The position numbers were made by a program, and so were the translations under genes. DNA of 64,000 bases, taken from Azorhizobium sp965227945. GTDB lineage: Bacteria > Pseudomonadota > Alphaproteobacteria > Rhizobiales > Xanthobacteraceae. The notes below the pieces were generated by a model. That model was given only the letters and a program-made list of their open reading frames with translations. It made no database searches and was not told the DNA's origin. Shown here piece by piece: positions 17,674 to 25,419 of the stretch (position 1 is its first letter; every line of letters begins with the position of its first letter). The DNA lies in NCBI GenBank assembly GCA_965227945.1, contig CBDDGQ010000006.1:1922001-1986000 (forward strand), in the 5' to 3' direction.

Positions 17674-17954
17674 CTTTGTGCTGGAGATGAGCGGATCTAG
17701 ACGGGTGCCGACGCCATGTCCAGCGCGGTGAGCTGTGCCCTGCGGGCAACAGCTTTCGGCGTGCATACCAGCTATCAAGCTTAATGGCGGAAGCGTGGGA
17801 ACACTGTGGCGGGGAGGAGCATTAACTCTCCCGAATGGCAGGCCAATTCCGCCGCATCTCTGAAGGCGGAATTAACGTCTTGCCAACGGATCCATGGGAC
17901 GGTGCGCATCGAGCGCGGCCCCCGCAGAGCCGACCAAAGCTGAAGAGAACCGCC

Positions 17955-18074
17955 ATGTTGAAGCGTATTGCCGTGTTTGCAGTTCTGGTGATGAGCTACG
18001 CGCTCACCGGGGTCATGCTCAGCTCCGGCAGCATCAATGCCGCCGGTCCGACGACGGTCGCCACCGCAAAATGA
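17955..18074 (+). CDS. Putative 39-residue exported peptide
   Basis: The short frame encodes MLKRIAVFAVLVMSYALTGV followed by 19 polar residues. It has a basic start, a 15-residue hydrophobic core and a possible Ala-Ala cleavage region. A purine-rich GAAGAGA lies 7 bases before the ATG. It sits alone between the YqaA-like gene and the ketopantoate-reductase gene. No family is recognised. It could be a small membrane peptide, or a chance frame. Coding potential rests only on the signal-like composition and the ribosome site. Confidence 0.4.
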   Translation: MLKRIAVFAVLVMSYALTGVMLSSGSINAAGPTTVATAK

Positions 18075-18273
18075 AGCCATGATCCGGCCAAAAAGACGCC
18101 GGCGTCCTGATCGGGCGCCGGCGCAGTTGGCTTGGAGGTCATGAACGTCCGGCCGCGGCCGGATCCTCACCGCCGAGCGGGCGGTGAGCAGGGTTTAACA
18201 GCGGCCTGAGGCGGCGCGGATCGCGCAGCAGGTCGGCGGACAGCGACGCCGGACGCGCCGCTGTCCGGAGAGG

Positions 18274-19335
18274 TCAGTGCCGCGCCGCGGCCCGCGGGGC
18301 CTCGGCATGCACATCCGCCGCCCGCAGGTCGGCAGCGGTGAGCGGCGGGGACGCCAGATGGTCGCCGAGCCCGGCCACGGCCGCGCGCTGGCGCACCAGA
18401 GCGAGCACCACGTCGAGCGTCGGGGTGGGCACATCCACCAGACGGCCCATCTCCTGCACCACCGACACCAATGGATCGATCTCCATGGGCCGGCTGCGCT
18501 CCAGATCCTGGAGCATGGAGGTCTTGTGCGCGCCCACCGCTCCGGCGCCATTGATGCGGCGGTCCACATCCACCCGGAAGGTGACGCCCAGGCGGGTGGC
18601 GATGATCTGGGCTTCCAGCATCATCGCCTTGGCCACGGCGCGGGTGTCGGGATCACCCGCGATCACGTCGAGCGTGGCGTGGGTGAGGGCGCTGATGGGA
18701 TTGAAGCAGAGATTGCCCCACAGCTTCAGCCACATCTCGTCGCGGATATTGCTGGTGATGGGCGCGCGCAGGCCGGCTGAATTCATCAGCGCGCTGAGCC
18801 GCTCGATACGCGCGCTGCTCTCGCCCGAGGGCTCGCCGAGCGGAAACTTGTCGCCATAGATATGCTGGATGACGCCGGGCGCCACCACTTCGGTGGCCGG
18901 ATAGACGATGCAGCCGATGGCGCGCTCGGGGCCGAGCACGTTCCACTGCTTGCCGCCCGGATCGATGCTCTCCAGGGTGCGGCCTTCCAGCGGGCCGCCG
19001 TGCTTGTAGAAATACCAGTAGGGCACGCCGTTCACGGCGGTGACGATGCTGGTGTCATTGCCCAGCAGCGGGCGCATCTGATCCACCACGCCGGGCACCG
19101 AATGGGCTTTGAGCGAGATGAAGATGTAGTCCTGCGGCCCGAGGTCGGCGGGATTGTCGCTGGCGCGCACCTGGGCGACGCGCTCTTCGCCGTCGATCAG
19201 CAGCTTGGCGCCGTTGGCGCGCATGGCCTCCAGATGGGCACCGCGGGCCACCAGGCTCACGTCGGCTCCCGCGCGGGCCAACTGCACCCCGAGGTATCCC
19301 CCGATGGCGCCCGCCCCGTAAATGCACACCTTCAT
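18274..19335 (-). CDS. 2-dehydropantoate 2-reductase family oxidoreductase
   Basis: This 353-residue protein has the ApbA/PanE fold. The N terminus is the Rossmann motif MKVCIYGAGAIGGYLGVQLA, and the catalytic Lys lies in SLKAHSVP. The C-terminal helical domain includes LWGNLCFNPISALT. It is longer than PanE of E. coli (303 residues). Many such proteins act in catabolic clusters rather than pantothenate synthesis. The start at 19335 puts the nucleotide-binding motif at the N terminus. It is divergent from an IclR regulator and next to the oxalate block, so a role in reducing a 2-oxo or glyoxylate-derived acid is possible but unproven. Confidence 0.85.
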   Translation of the reverse strand: MKVCIYGAGAIGGYLGVQLARAGADVSLVARGAHLEAMRANGAKLLIDGEERVAQVRASDNPADLGPQDYIFISLKAHSVPGVVDQMRPLLGNDTSIVTAVNGVPYWYFYKHGGPLEGRTLESIDPGGKQWNVLGPERAIGCIVYPATEVVAPGVIQHIYGDKFPLGEPSGESSARIERLSALMNSAGLRAPITSNIRDEMWLKLWGNLCFNPISALTHATLDVIAGDPDTRAVAKAMMLEAQIIATRLGVTFRVDVDRRINGAGAVGAHKTSMLQDLERSRPMEIDPLVSVVQEMGRLVDVPTPTLDVVLALVRQRAAVAGLGDHLASPPLTAADLRAADVHAEAPRAAARH

Positions 19336-19632
19336 GCCCGCATCTCCTCGTATCCTGGATGGCGTATTATGTATGCCAGCGTTTGTGGCAGCCCGCGTCC
19401 TTGGGGACATCTGGAAACAGCATATCCGTGAGAAATGTTTCCGTAACGTGGAAAAATGTCACACGCCTCGAAAAGTTATATTCCGCGCTATGTTTCCGGG
19501 CAGCCCGGGGCCGGCGCCGCCCGCTCATCGCGCCGATCCGGGGGCTTCGGCGCCCGCGCTTGACCCCTCGGTCCGGGATCGAATCTATGCGAGGATCGCG
19601 CGCTCCCGTTGCCAGGGAGACGGGAGCCGGAC
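19336..19632. promoter_or_regulatory. Divergent promoter region between the reductase and iclR genes
   Basis: This 297-base spacer contains an AT-richer stretch at about 19355-19500, which should carry the promoters of both divergent genes. I see no perfect palindrome long enough to call an IclR operator with confidence. Confidence 0.4.
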
Positions 19633-20502
19633 ATGGGAACGGATGGGCGTATGGTCGACACGGAAGTCACTCCCCGCCGCCGTGGCCGCCCCGCCTCCGT
19701 CTCGCCGGATGGCGGCTCGGAAGTGCAGTCGCTGGATCGGGCCATTGCCTTGCTGCGCGTGCTGGCGGATGCCGACGGCATGACGCTCAGCGACATCGCC
19801 CGCACCGCTGAGTTGCCGGCCTCCACGGTGCATCGCCTGCTGGCCACGCTGCAGAAGCGCCAACTGGTCAATCATGACGCCGAAAACGGCCTGTGGACCG
19901 TGGGTCTCGGCCTGTTCCGGATCGGCGCGGCCTATTTGCGCATCCGCAAGCTGCCGGATATCGGCCGCCCGGTGATCCGCCGGCTGCTGCATGAGACCGA
20001 CGAGACGGTGAATCTGGCCATGTTCGATGGCAATGAACTGGTGGTGGTGGGGCAGGCGGAAGGGCATTCCAGCGTCCGCGCCTTCTTTCGCCTGGGTCTG
20101 CGCCTGCCGCTGCACGCCAGTGCCGCCGGCAAGTGCGTGCTGGCGGCGGCCAGTCCAGCCTTCCGCGGCGGCCTCATCGCCCAGGTGCGCTACGAGGCCT
20201 TCGCGGCGCGCACCCACCGCACCGAGCGCGCGCTCATGGACGACGTGACGCTGACCGCGGAGCGCGGCTATGCGGTGGATGACGAAGAGCACACCACCGG
20301 CATGCGCGCGGTGGCGGCGGCCATCTTCAATGAATGGCGCGAGCCCATCGGGGCGGTCTCGGTGTCTGGACCGGCGGTGCGCATGAGCGACGACCGGCTG
20401 GAGCGGCTGGGCCGCCGGGTCGGGGCGGCGGCGGAGCAGATGACGCGCCTATATTCCGGCGCCGACGAAAGTCTGCCGCCGGATTTTGTCACCTATCGCT
20501 AG
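19633..20502 (+). CDS. IclR-family transcriptional regulator
   Basis: This 289-residue protein has an N-terminal winged HTH (about residues 32-95, including LSDIARTAELPASTVHRLLATL). It is followed by the IclR effector domain, with the GAAYLRIRKLPDIGRPVIRRL and HASAAGKCVLAA segments. IclR regulators commonly sense small carboxylic acids such as glyoxylate or aromatic intermediates. The ATG at 19633 has GGGAG 6 bases upstream. It is divergent from the reductase gene and 387 bases upstream of the tctCBA transporter genes, so it is a candidate controller of one or both. Its ligand cannot be deduced from sequence. Confidence 0.9.
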   Translation: MGTDGRMVDTEVTPRRRGRPASVSPDGGSEVQSLDRAIALLRVLADADGMTLSDIARTAELPASTVHRLLATLQKRQLVNHDAENGLWTVGLGLFRIGAAYLRIRKLPDIGRPVIRRLLHETDETVNLAMFDGNELVVVGQAEGHSSVRAFFRLGLRLPLHASAAGKCVLAAASPAFRGGLIAQVRYEAFAARTHRTERALMDDVTLTAERGYAVDDEEHTTGMRAVAAAIFNEWREPIGAVSVSGPAVRMSDDRLERLGRRVGAAAEQMTRLYSGADESLPPDFVTYR

Positions 20503-20889
20503 GACTTCGCTCCTGCCTTGCGCGCGGCGCAGCATGGCGCCTCCGGGGGGGTGCCCCGAGGGGCCGGGAGGTCATGTTCTCCGCTTCATGTGGATCGGCA
20601 CCGCCGCCGCGGCCAGCGTCAGAATGCGCGATGCCGCAGACGGTCGCTCCGAGGCTGAAAACTTCGATCGGTCGGCCTCTGTTCTTTTGCTGGAATATTG
20701 CATTTAGTATTCAAAGTAACGTCATGCAGCGCACAAAATTCTTTACACGGAATTGCGTTGCGTAACCCCTCCGGGCGTCTTAGGCTGCGGCATCCTTCCT
20801 TAGCGGAAGGAAGGCAGCTCATTGTCTGAGATGGTCCAAAGACCATCCGCCACGCGAAAAAATCAGCGGGCGATTCCGGGAGGACGATC
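20503..20889. promoter_or_regulatory. Promoter region upstream of tctC with inverted repeats
   Basis: This 387-base gap holds no supported gene. An AT-rich stretch at about 20690-20765 contrasts with the flanks and probably contains the tct promoter. Two inverted repeats follow. A CCTTCC/GGAAGG hairpin lies near 20790-20810. A perfect 7-base repeat with a 4-base spacer (GATGGTC-CAAA-GACCATC) lies at 20830-20847, 43 bases before tctC. Either could be an operator. Confidence 0.45.
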
Positions 20890-21900
20890 ATGCACACGGC
20901 ACTGGCCCGAACGTTGAACTGCGTGTCTGCCGGCCTGTTGGCGGCGGTCCTGTCCGCTGGCGCGGCCCTCGCCTGGGAGCCGACCAAGACGGTAGAATTC
21001 GTGGTCCCCGCCGGCACCGGCGGCGGGGCCGATCAGATGGCCCGGATGGTCCAGGGCATCATCCAGAAGCACAGTCTGATGAAGCAGTCGCTGGTGGTCA
21101 TCAACAAGTCTGGTGGCGCCGGGGCCGAGGGGTTCCTCGACATGAAGGGCTCCAGCGGCAATCCCCATAAGATCATCATCACCTTGTCGAACCTGTTCAC
21201 CACGCCGTTGGCCACCGGTGTGCCGTTCAAATGGGATGAACTCACCCCGATCTCCATGCTGGCGCTGGATGAATTCATTCTCTGGGTGAATGCCAAGGCC
21301 CCCTATGACGATGTGAAGGGCTATCTGGCCGCGCTCGCGGCCGCGGGGCCGGGCAGCGAGTTCAAGATGGGTGGCACCGGCTCCAAGCAGGAAGACCAGA
21401 TCATCACCGCCGCCATCGAGCAGAAGACCAAGGCCAAGTTCATCTACGTCCCCTACAAGGGCGGCGGCGACGTGGCCGCGCAGCTGGTGGGGGGCCACGT
21501 CACTTCCAGCGTGAACAATCCCATCGAGGCGGTGTCGCAGTGGCGCGCCGGCGAATTGAAGCCGCTGTGCGTGTTCGACACCGTGCGGCTGCCCTATCCC
21601 GAGCCGGTGGCCAGCGGCAAGTCCTGGGCCGATGTGCCCACCTGCAAGGAAGCCGGGCTCGATATCGAATATCTGATGCTGCGCGGCATCTTCGGCGCCC
21701 CCCGCATCACTCCGGACCAGGTGGCCTATTACGTGGATCTGTTCCGCCAGGTCCGCGAGACGCCGGAGTGGAAGGACTTCATGCAGAAGGGGGCGTTCAA
21801 CACCAGCGCGCTGACCGGCCCGGAATATAAGGCCTGGCTCGGCAAGGCGGCGGAGACCCACCGCGCGCTGATGGAAACCGCCGGCTTCATCGCGAAATAG
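20890..21900 (+). CDS. tctC: TctC-type solute-binding protein of a tripartite tricarboxylate transporter
   Basis: TctC/Bug proteins capture carboxylates or other small solutes in the periplasm. This 336-residue protein has a signal peptide to about residue 28 (Ala-Leu-Ala, then Trp-Glu-Pro). The family core follows, with KTVEFVVPAGTGGGADQMAR, the GGAGAEG loop and the C-terminal MQKGAFNTSALTGPEY region. It leads a tctC-tctB-tctA set. The canonical catabolic genes oxc and frc lie downstream, which suggests oxalate or a related C2/C4 acid as substrate. The substrate is not readable from the protein alone. GGGAGG precedes the ATG. Confidence 0.88.
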   Translation: MHTALARTLNCVSAGLLAAVLSAGAALAWEPTKTVEFVVPAGTGGGADQMARMVQGIIQKHSLMKQSLVVINKSGGAGAEGFLDMKGSSGNPHKIIITLSNLFTTPLATGVPFKWDELTPISMLALDEFILWVNAKAPYDDVKGYLAALAAAGPGSEFKMGGTGSKQEDQIITAAIEQKTKAKFIYVPYKGGGDVAAQLVGGHVTSSVNNPIEAVSQWRAGELKPLCVFDTVRLPYPEPVASGKSWADVPTCKEAGLDIEYLMLRGIFGAPRITPDQVAYYVDLFRQVRETPEWKDFMQKGAFNTSALTGPEYKAWLGKAAETHRALMETAGFIAK

Positions 21901-22126
21901 GCGCCTGCGGACGGCGGCCGGGGACCGGCCCGCTGCCCCGGCGAACGGCGTCCGGCACCGTTGGCGTGCCGGACGCCCACCAGACCCAGAGTTGAGGCGC
22001 GTCCAGGCGCCAGGCGGCTGACGACCTGCGGCGGATCGCGCGCCGCCATTGCGTCCGCGCCGCCGCGCGCCGGGGCGGCGCGCCATCGGCCCACCCTCTT
22101 GAGCCATTCTTTCGGGGAGAGCACGC

Positions 22127-22633
22127 ATGACGGCGGAAAACCCAGCAACCGAACATACGGTGACGCGCAGGACCATGGAGATCGTGGTCGCGCTGGCTCT
22201 GATCGGCGTGGCGGCCCTGGTGATGACCGACAGCTGGCGGGTTGGTGCGCGCTGGGCGGAGGACGGGCCGCAGGCGGGCTATTTCCCCTTCTATATCGGC
22301 CTCATCATGATGGTGGCGAGCGGTTGGACGTTGGTGCAGAACCTCGTCACCAAGCATCCCGATCTTGCCAATTTCGTGGATCGCACCCAGTTCCGCTCCG
22401 TTCTGCAAGTGCTCGTGCCCACCATTGTCTATGTGGGGCTGATCTCACTGCTGGGCATCTATGTGTCTTCGGCGCTGTTCATTGCCTTCTTCATGTGGTG
22501 GCTGGGCAAATACAGACTTCAGATCATCCTCCCGGTCGCCATCGGCGTGCCGTTGGTGCTGTTCGTGATGTTCGAGGTCTGGTTCCTGGTGCCGCTGCCC
22601 AAGGGCCCGCTGGAAACCGCCTTCGGCTACTGA
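22127..22633 (+). CDS. tctB: TctB-type small membrane subunit
   Basis: The 168-residue protein has four predicted membrane helices, as in the small permease subunit of tripartite tricarboxylate transporters. It includes the family-typical Ala/Gly-rich first helix, followed by PQAGYFPFYIGLIMMVASG. A good ribosome site (GGGGAGAG) lies 5 bases upstream of the ATG. The 226-base gap from tctC and the 218-base gap to tctA are unusually wide for this operon type. Nevertheless the three genes are co-oriented in the standard order C-B-A. Confidence 0.85.
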   Translation: MTAENPATEHTVTRRTMEIVVALALIGVAALVMTDSWRVGARWAEDGPQAGYFPFYIGLIMMVASGWTLVQNLVTKHPDLANFVDRTQFRSVLQVLVPTIVYVGLISLLGIYVSSALFIAFFMWWLGKYRLQIILPVAIGVPLVLFVMFEVWFLVPLPKGPLETAFGY

Positions 22634-22851
22634 CCGGCGCTGATCGCCGCGCCATCGTCCCCTCGCCAGCCGGTGCCCTTTCGGGCCCGACGGGACGCCG
22701 GCGCAACCGCCATCGGGGGACATCCCACCCGGTGCCGCAGTTCAAGGGACCCATGGTCGAAGCGACCGCGGGTCCAGCGACCCGAAGTGAAACACCGTCA
22801 TTCGTGCGCGTGCCAGGGACGCTCCAGACGTCGCGGCACAGGGAGGAAGCC

Positions 22852-24369
22852 GTGGAAGCGCTCTCATCACTCATTGCCGGATTTGGCGTCCTCGCGGACC
22901 CGATGAACATCGTCTACATGTTCGTCGGCATTCTGCTCGGCGTCCTCATCGGCGTTCTGCCGGGCCTCGGCGGCGCCAATGGCGTGGCCATCCTGCTGCC
23001 GCTCACCTTCTCCATGTCGCCGGTGTCGGCGATCATCATGCTGTCCTCCATCTATTGGGGGGCGCTGTTCGGCGGTGCCATCACCTCCATCCTGTTCAAT
23101 ATTCCTGGCGAGCCCTGGTCCGTGGCCACCACCTTCGACGGCCATCCCATGGCGCAAAAGGGCAAAGCCGGGGAGGCGCTCACGGGGGCCTTCACCGGCT
23201 CCTTCATTGGCGCCTTCATCGCCGTGCTGCTCATCACCTTTCTGGCGCCGATGATCGCAAGGTTCGCCTTGCAGTTCGGGCCGGCGGAGTTCTTCGCGGT
23301 CTATCTGCTCACCTTCTGCTCCTTCGTGGGCATGGGGAAAGAGGCGCCCATGAAGGTGCTGGCGGCGATGACCCTGGGTTTTGCCCTGGCGGCGGTGGGC
23401 ATCGACACGGTGACCGGCCAGTTGCGCATGACCTTTGGCTCGGTGGAATTGCTGCGCGGCTTTGACTTCCTGGTGGCGGTCATCGGCCTGTTCGGGGTCG
23501 GCGAGATCCTGCTGACCATGGAGGAGGGGCTGGCCTTCAAGGGCAAGAGCGCCGCCATCAACGCCCGCGTGGTGCTGGACACCTGGAAGAAGCTGCCGAA
23601 ATTCTGGGTCGGCTGCCTGCGCTCGGCGGCGGTGGGCTGCTGGATGGGCATCACCCCCGGCGGCGCAACCCCCGCCTCCTTCATGAGCTACGGCCTCGCC
23701 AAGCGCTTCTCCAAGCGGGGCAATGAATTCGGCAAGGGCGAACTGGAAGGTGTGGTGATGCCCGAGGTGGCGGCCCATGCGGCCGGCACCAGCGCCTTGC
23801 TGCCCATGCTGACGCTCGGCATCCCCGGCTCGCCCACCGCGGCGGTGCTTCTCGGCGGCCTGCTGATCTGGGGGCTGCAGCCCGGACCGCTCCTGTTCGT
23901 GGAACAGAAGGACTTCGTGTGGGGCCTCATTGCCTCCATCTATCTGGGCAATATTGCCGGCCTGATCGTGGTGCTGACCACCGTGCCGCTGTTTGCCGCC
24001 ATCCTGCGGGTGCCGTTTTCCGTCATCGCGCCGATCATCCTGGTGATCTGCGCCGTGGGGGCCTACACCGTTCATAATGCCGCCATGGACATCGCCGTCA
24101 TGCTGGTGTTCGGCGTGGTGGGCTATCTGTTCAAGAAGCTGGATTACCCGTTGGCACCGCTGGTTCTGGCCCTGGTGCTGGGCGACATGGCGGAAAGCTC
24201 GTTCCGCCAGGCCATGCTGGTGTCACAAGGCCATCTGGGGATCTTCTGGTCCAATCCCCTGGTGGGGACCATCGTCACCCTGGCTTTGGTGATGCTGTTC
24301 TGGCCGGTGATCGGCAAAGTGATGAACCGGCTGCGGCCCGGACGCTCCAAGCCGGTGGTGGCGGAATAG
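22852..24369 (+). CDS. tctA: TctA-type large permease subunit
   Basis: TctA is the transport channel. This 505-residue protein has 10-12 hydrophobic segments and the family motifs GVLIGVLPGLGGANGVAILLP near the N terminus and GIPGSPTAAVLLGGLLIWGLQPGP in the second half. I chose a GTG start at 22852 because it has GGGAGG 5 bases upstream and gives the standard N terminus. The much longer open frame upstream reads through non-coding sequence and overlaps tctB. The product needs TctC and TctB to work, and both are encoded directly upstream. Confidence 0.9.
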   Translation: MEALSSLIAGFGVLADPMNIVYMFVGILLGVLIGVLPGLGGANGVAILLPLTFSMSPVSAIIMLSSIYWGALFGGAITSILFNIPGEPWSVATTFDGHPMAQKGKAGEALTGAFTGSFIGAFIAVLLITFLAPMIARFALQFGPAEFFAVYLLTFCSFVGMGKEAPMKVLAAMTLGFALAAVGIDTVTGQLRMTFGSVELLRGFDFLVAVIGLFGVGEILLTMEEGLAFKGKSAAINARVVLDTWKKLPKFWVGCLRSAAVGCWMGITPGGATPASFMSYGLAKRFSKRGNEFGKGELEGVVMPEVAAHAAGTSALLPMLTLGIPGSPTAAVLLGGLLIWGLQPGPLLFVEQKDFVWGLIASIYLGNIAGLIVVLTTVPLFAAILRVPFSVIAPIILVICAVGAYTVHNAAMDIAVMLVFGVVGYLFKKLDYPLAPLVLALVLGDMAESSFRQAMLVSQGHLGIFWSNPLVGTIVTLALVMLFWPVIGKVMNRLRPGRSKPVVAE

Positions 24370-24603
24370 GGTCTCGGCGGGTCGCGCGGCGGCCCGGAAA
24401 TGCTGTGGATCTGCGGACGGGGCCGCCCGTCCGCGCCTCCCGCGACGGGCGCAAACACGCACAGCAACACGGTTTTTGCTGCATTGCGCAATCTTTTCCC
24501 AGCCCTTCGGGGATTGCGCGTGAGATACGCATACAGTACACAGTATTTCACCGACGGCATGCTCCCGCTAGAAGGCGCTGCCACTGGGAAGGGGACAGGC
24601 CTC

Positions 24604-25305
24604 GTGGATCAGGTCGCAGAAACGCCAAAGCTCAACGTGGAGCCCCTGGGGGCGAGTTCGAGTCTGCGCGCTCTGGCCTACGACGCGCTGAAGCGGGCCA
24701 TCACGGAAATGGATATCTACGGCAGCAGCACCGACTTCCGACTGGATGAGCGTCAGCTCTCCGAGGATCTTGGCGTCAGCCGTACCCCCATCCGCGAAGC
24801 CATGACCGTCCTGGAGCAGGAAGGCTTCGTGCGCTCGGTGCCCCGTCGCGGCATCTTCGTGGTGCGCAAGACCAAGCGGCAGTTGCTGGAGATGATCACG
24901 GTGTGGGCCGCGCTGGAAGGCATGGCCGCGCGCCTCGCCACCACCCGCGCCAGCGCCGCCGATCTCAAGGGCCTGCGCCGCCTGTTCAACGAATTCGAGC
25001 AGGAACCGCCGGCGGCCCATGTGCATGAATATTCCAAGGCCAACATCGCCTTTCACCAGGCGGTGATCCGCATGGGCGGCAACGCCCTTATCATCGACAT
25101 GACCGAAAACCTGTTCCTGCACATGCGGGCGATCCGGGCGGTGTCGATCCGCCAGGAGAACCGCTCGGAGCGGTCCATGCAGGAACACATGGCCATCATC
25201 GATGCGCTCGAGCGCCGCGATCCGGACCTGTCGGAACGTCTGGTGCGCGAGCACACCATGGGCCTGGCGGCCCATGTGGAGAAACACGGAGTTTTTCCGG
25301 AATAG
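24604..25305 (+). CDS. GntR/FCD-family transcriptional regulator
   Basis: The protein has an N-terminal GntR winged helix (LSEDLGVSRTPIREAMTVLEQEGFV) and a C-terminal all-helical FCD ligand domain. Metal-ligand-like residues appear in YSKANIAFHQAVI and in the final MQEHMAIIDALERRD and REHTMGLAAHV segments. FCD regulators typically sense organic acids. The start is uncertain. The GTG at 24604 follows a purine-rich stretch and gives 233 residues, while the ATG at 24559 lacks a ribosome site. It lies 115 bases upstream of oxc in the same direction and is the likeliest controller of the oxalate genes. Confidence 0.85.
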   Translation: MDQVAETPKLNVEPLGASSSLRALAYDALKRAITEMDIYGSSTDFRLDERQLSEDLGVSRTPIREAMTVLEQEGFVRSVPRRGIFVVRKTKRQLLEMITVWAALEGMAARLATTRASAADLKGLRRLFNEFEQEPPAAHVHEYSKANIAFHQAVIRMGGNALIIDMTENLFLHMRAIRAVSIRQENRSERSMQEHMAIIDALERRDPDLSERLVREHTMGLAAHVEKHGVFPE

Positions 25306-25419
25306 CCGCAATCCGGCGACGACGGGAAATCGGAGCACGTCCGTCACGAGGGATCTGCCCTCACGCTCCAAGAATCATAGCCGAAATGGCTCAGCCAAGC
25401 TTTTCCGGGAGAGAACGGA

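Noticed and set aside
21961..22851. Long 5' extension of tctA as coding sequence
   Set aside because: It overlaps tctB in another frame, its translation is low-complexity, and a GTG with an excellent ribosome site at 22852 gives the standard TctA N terminus.
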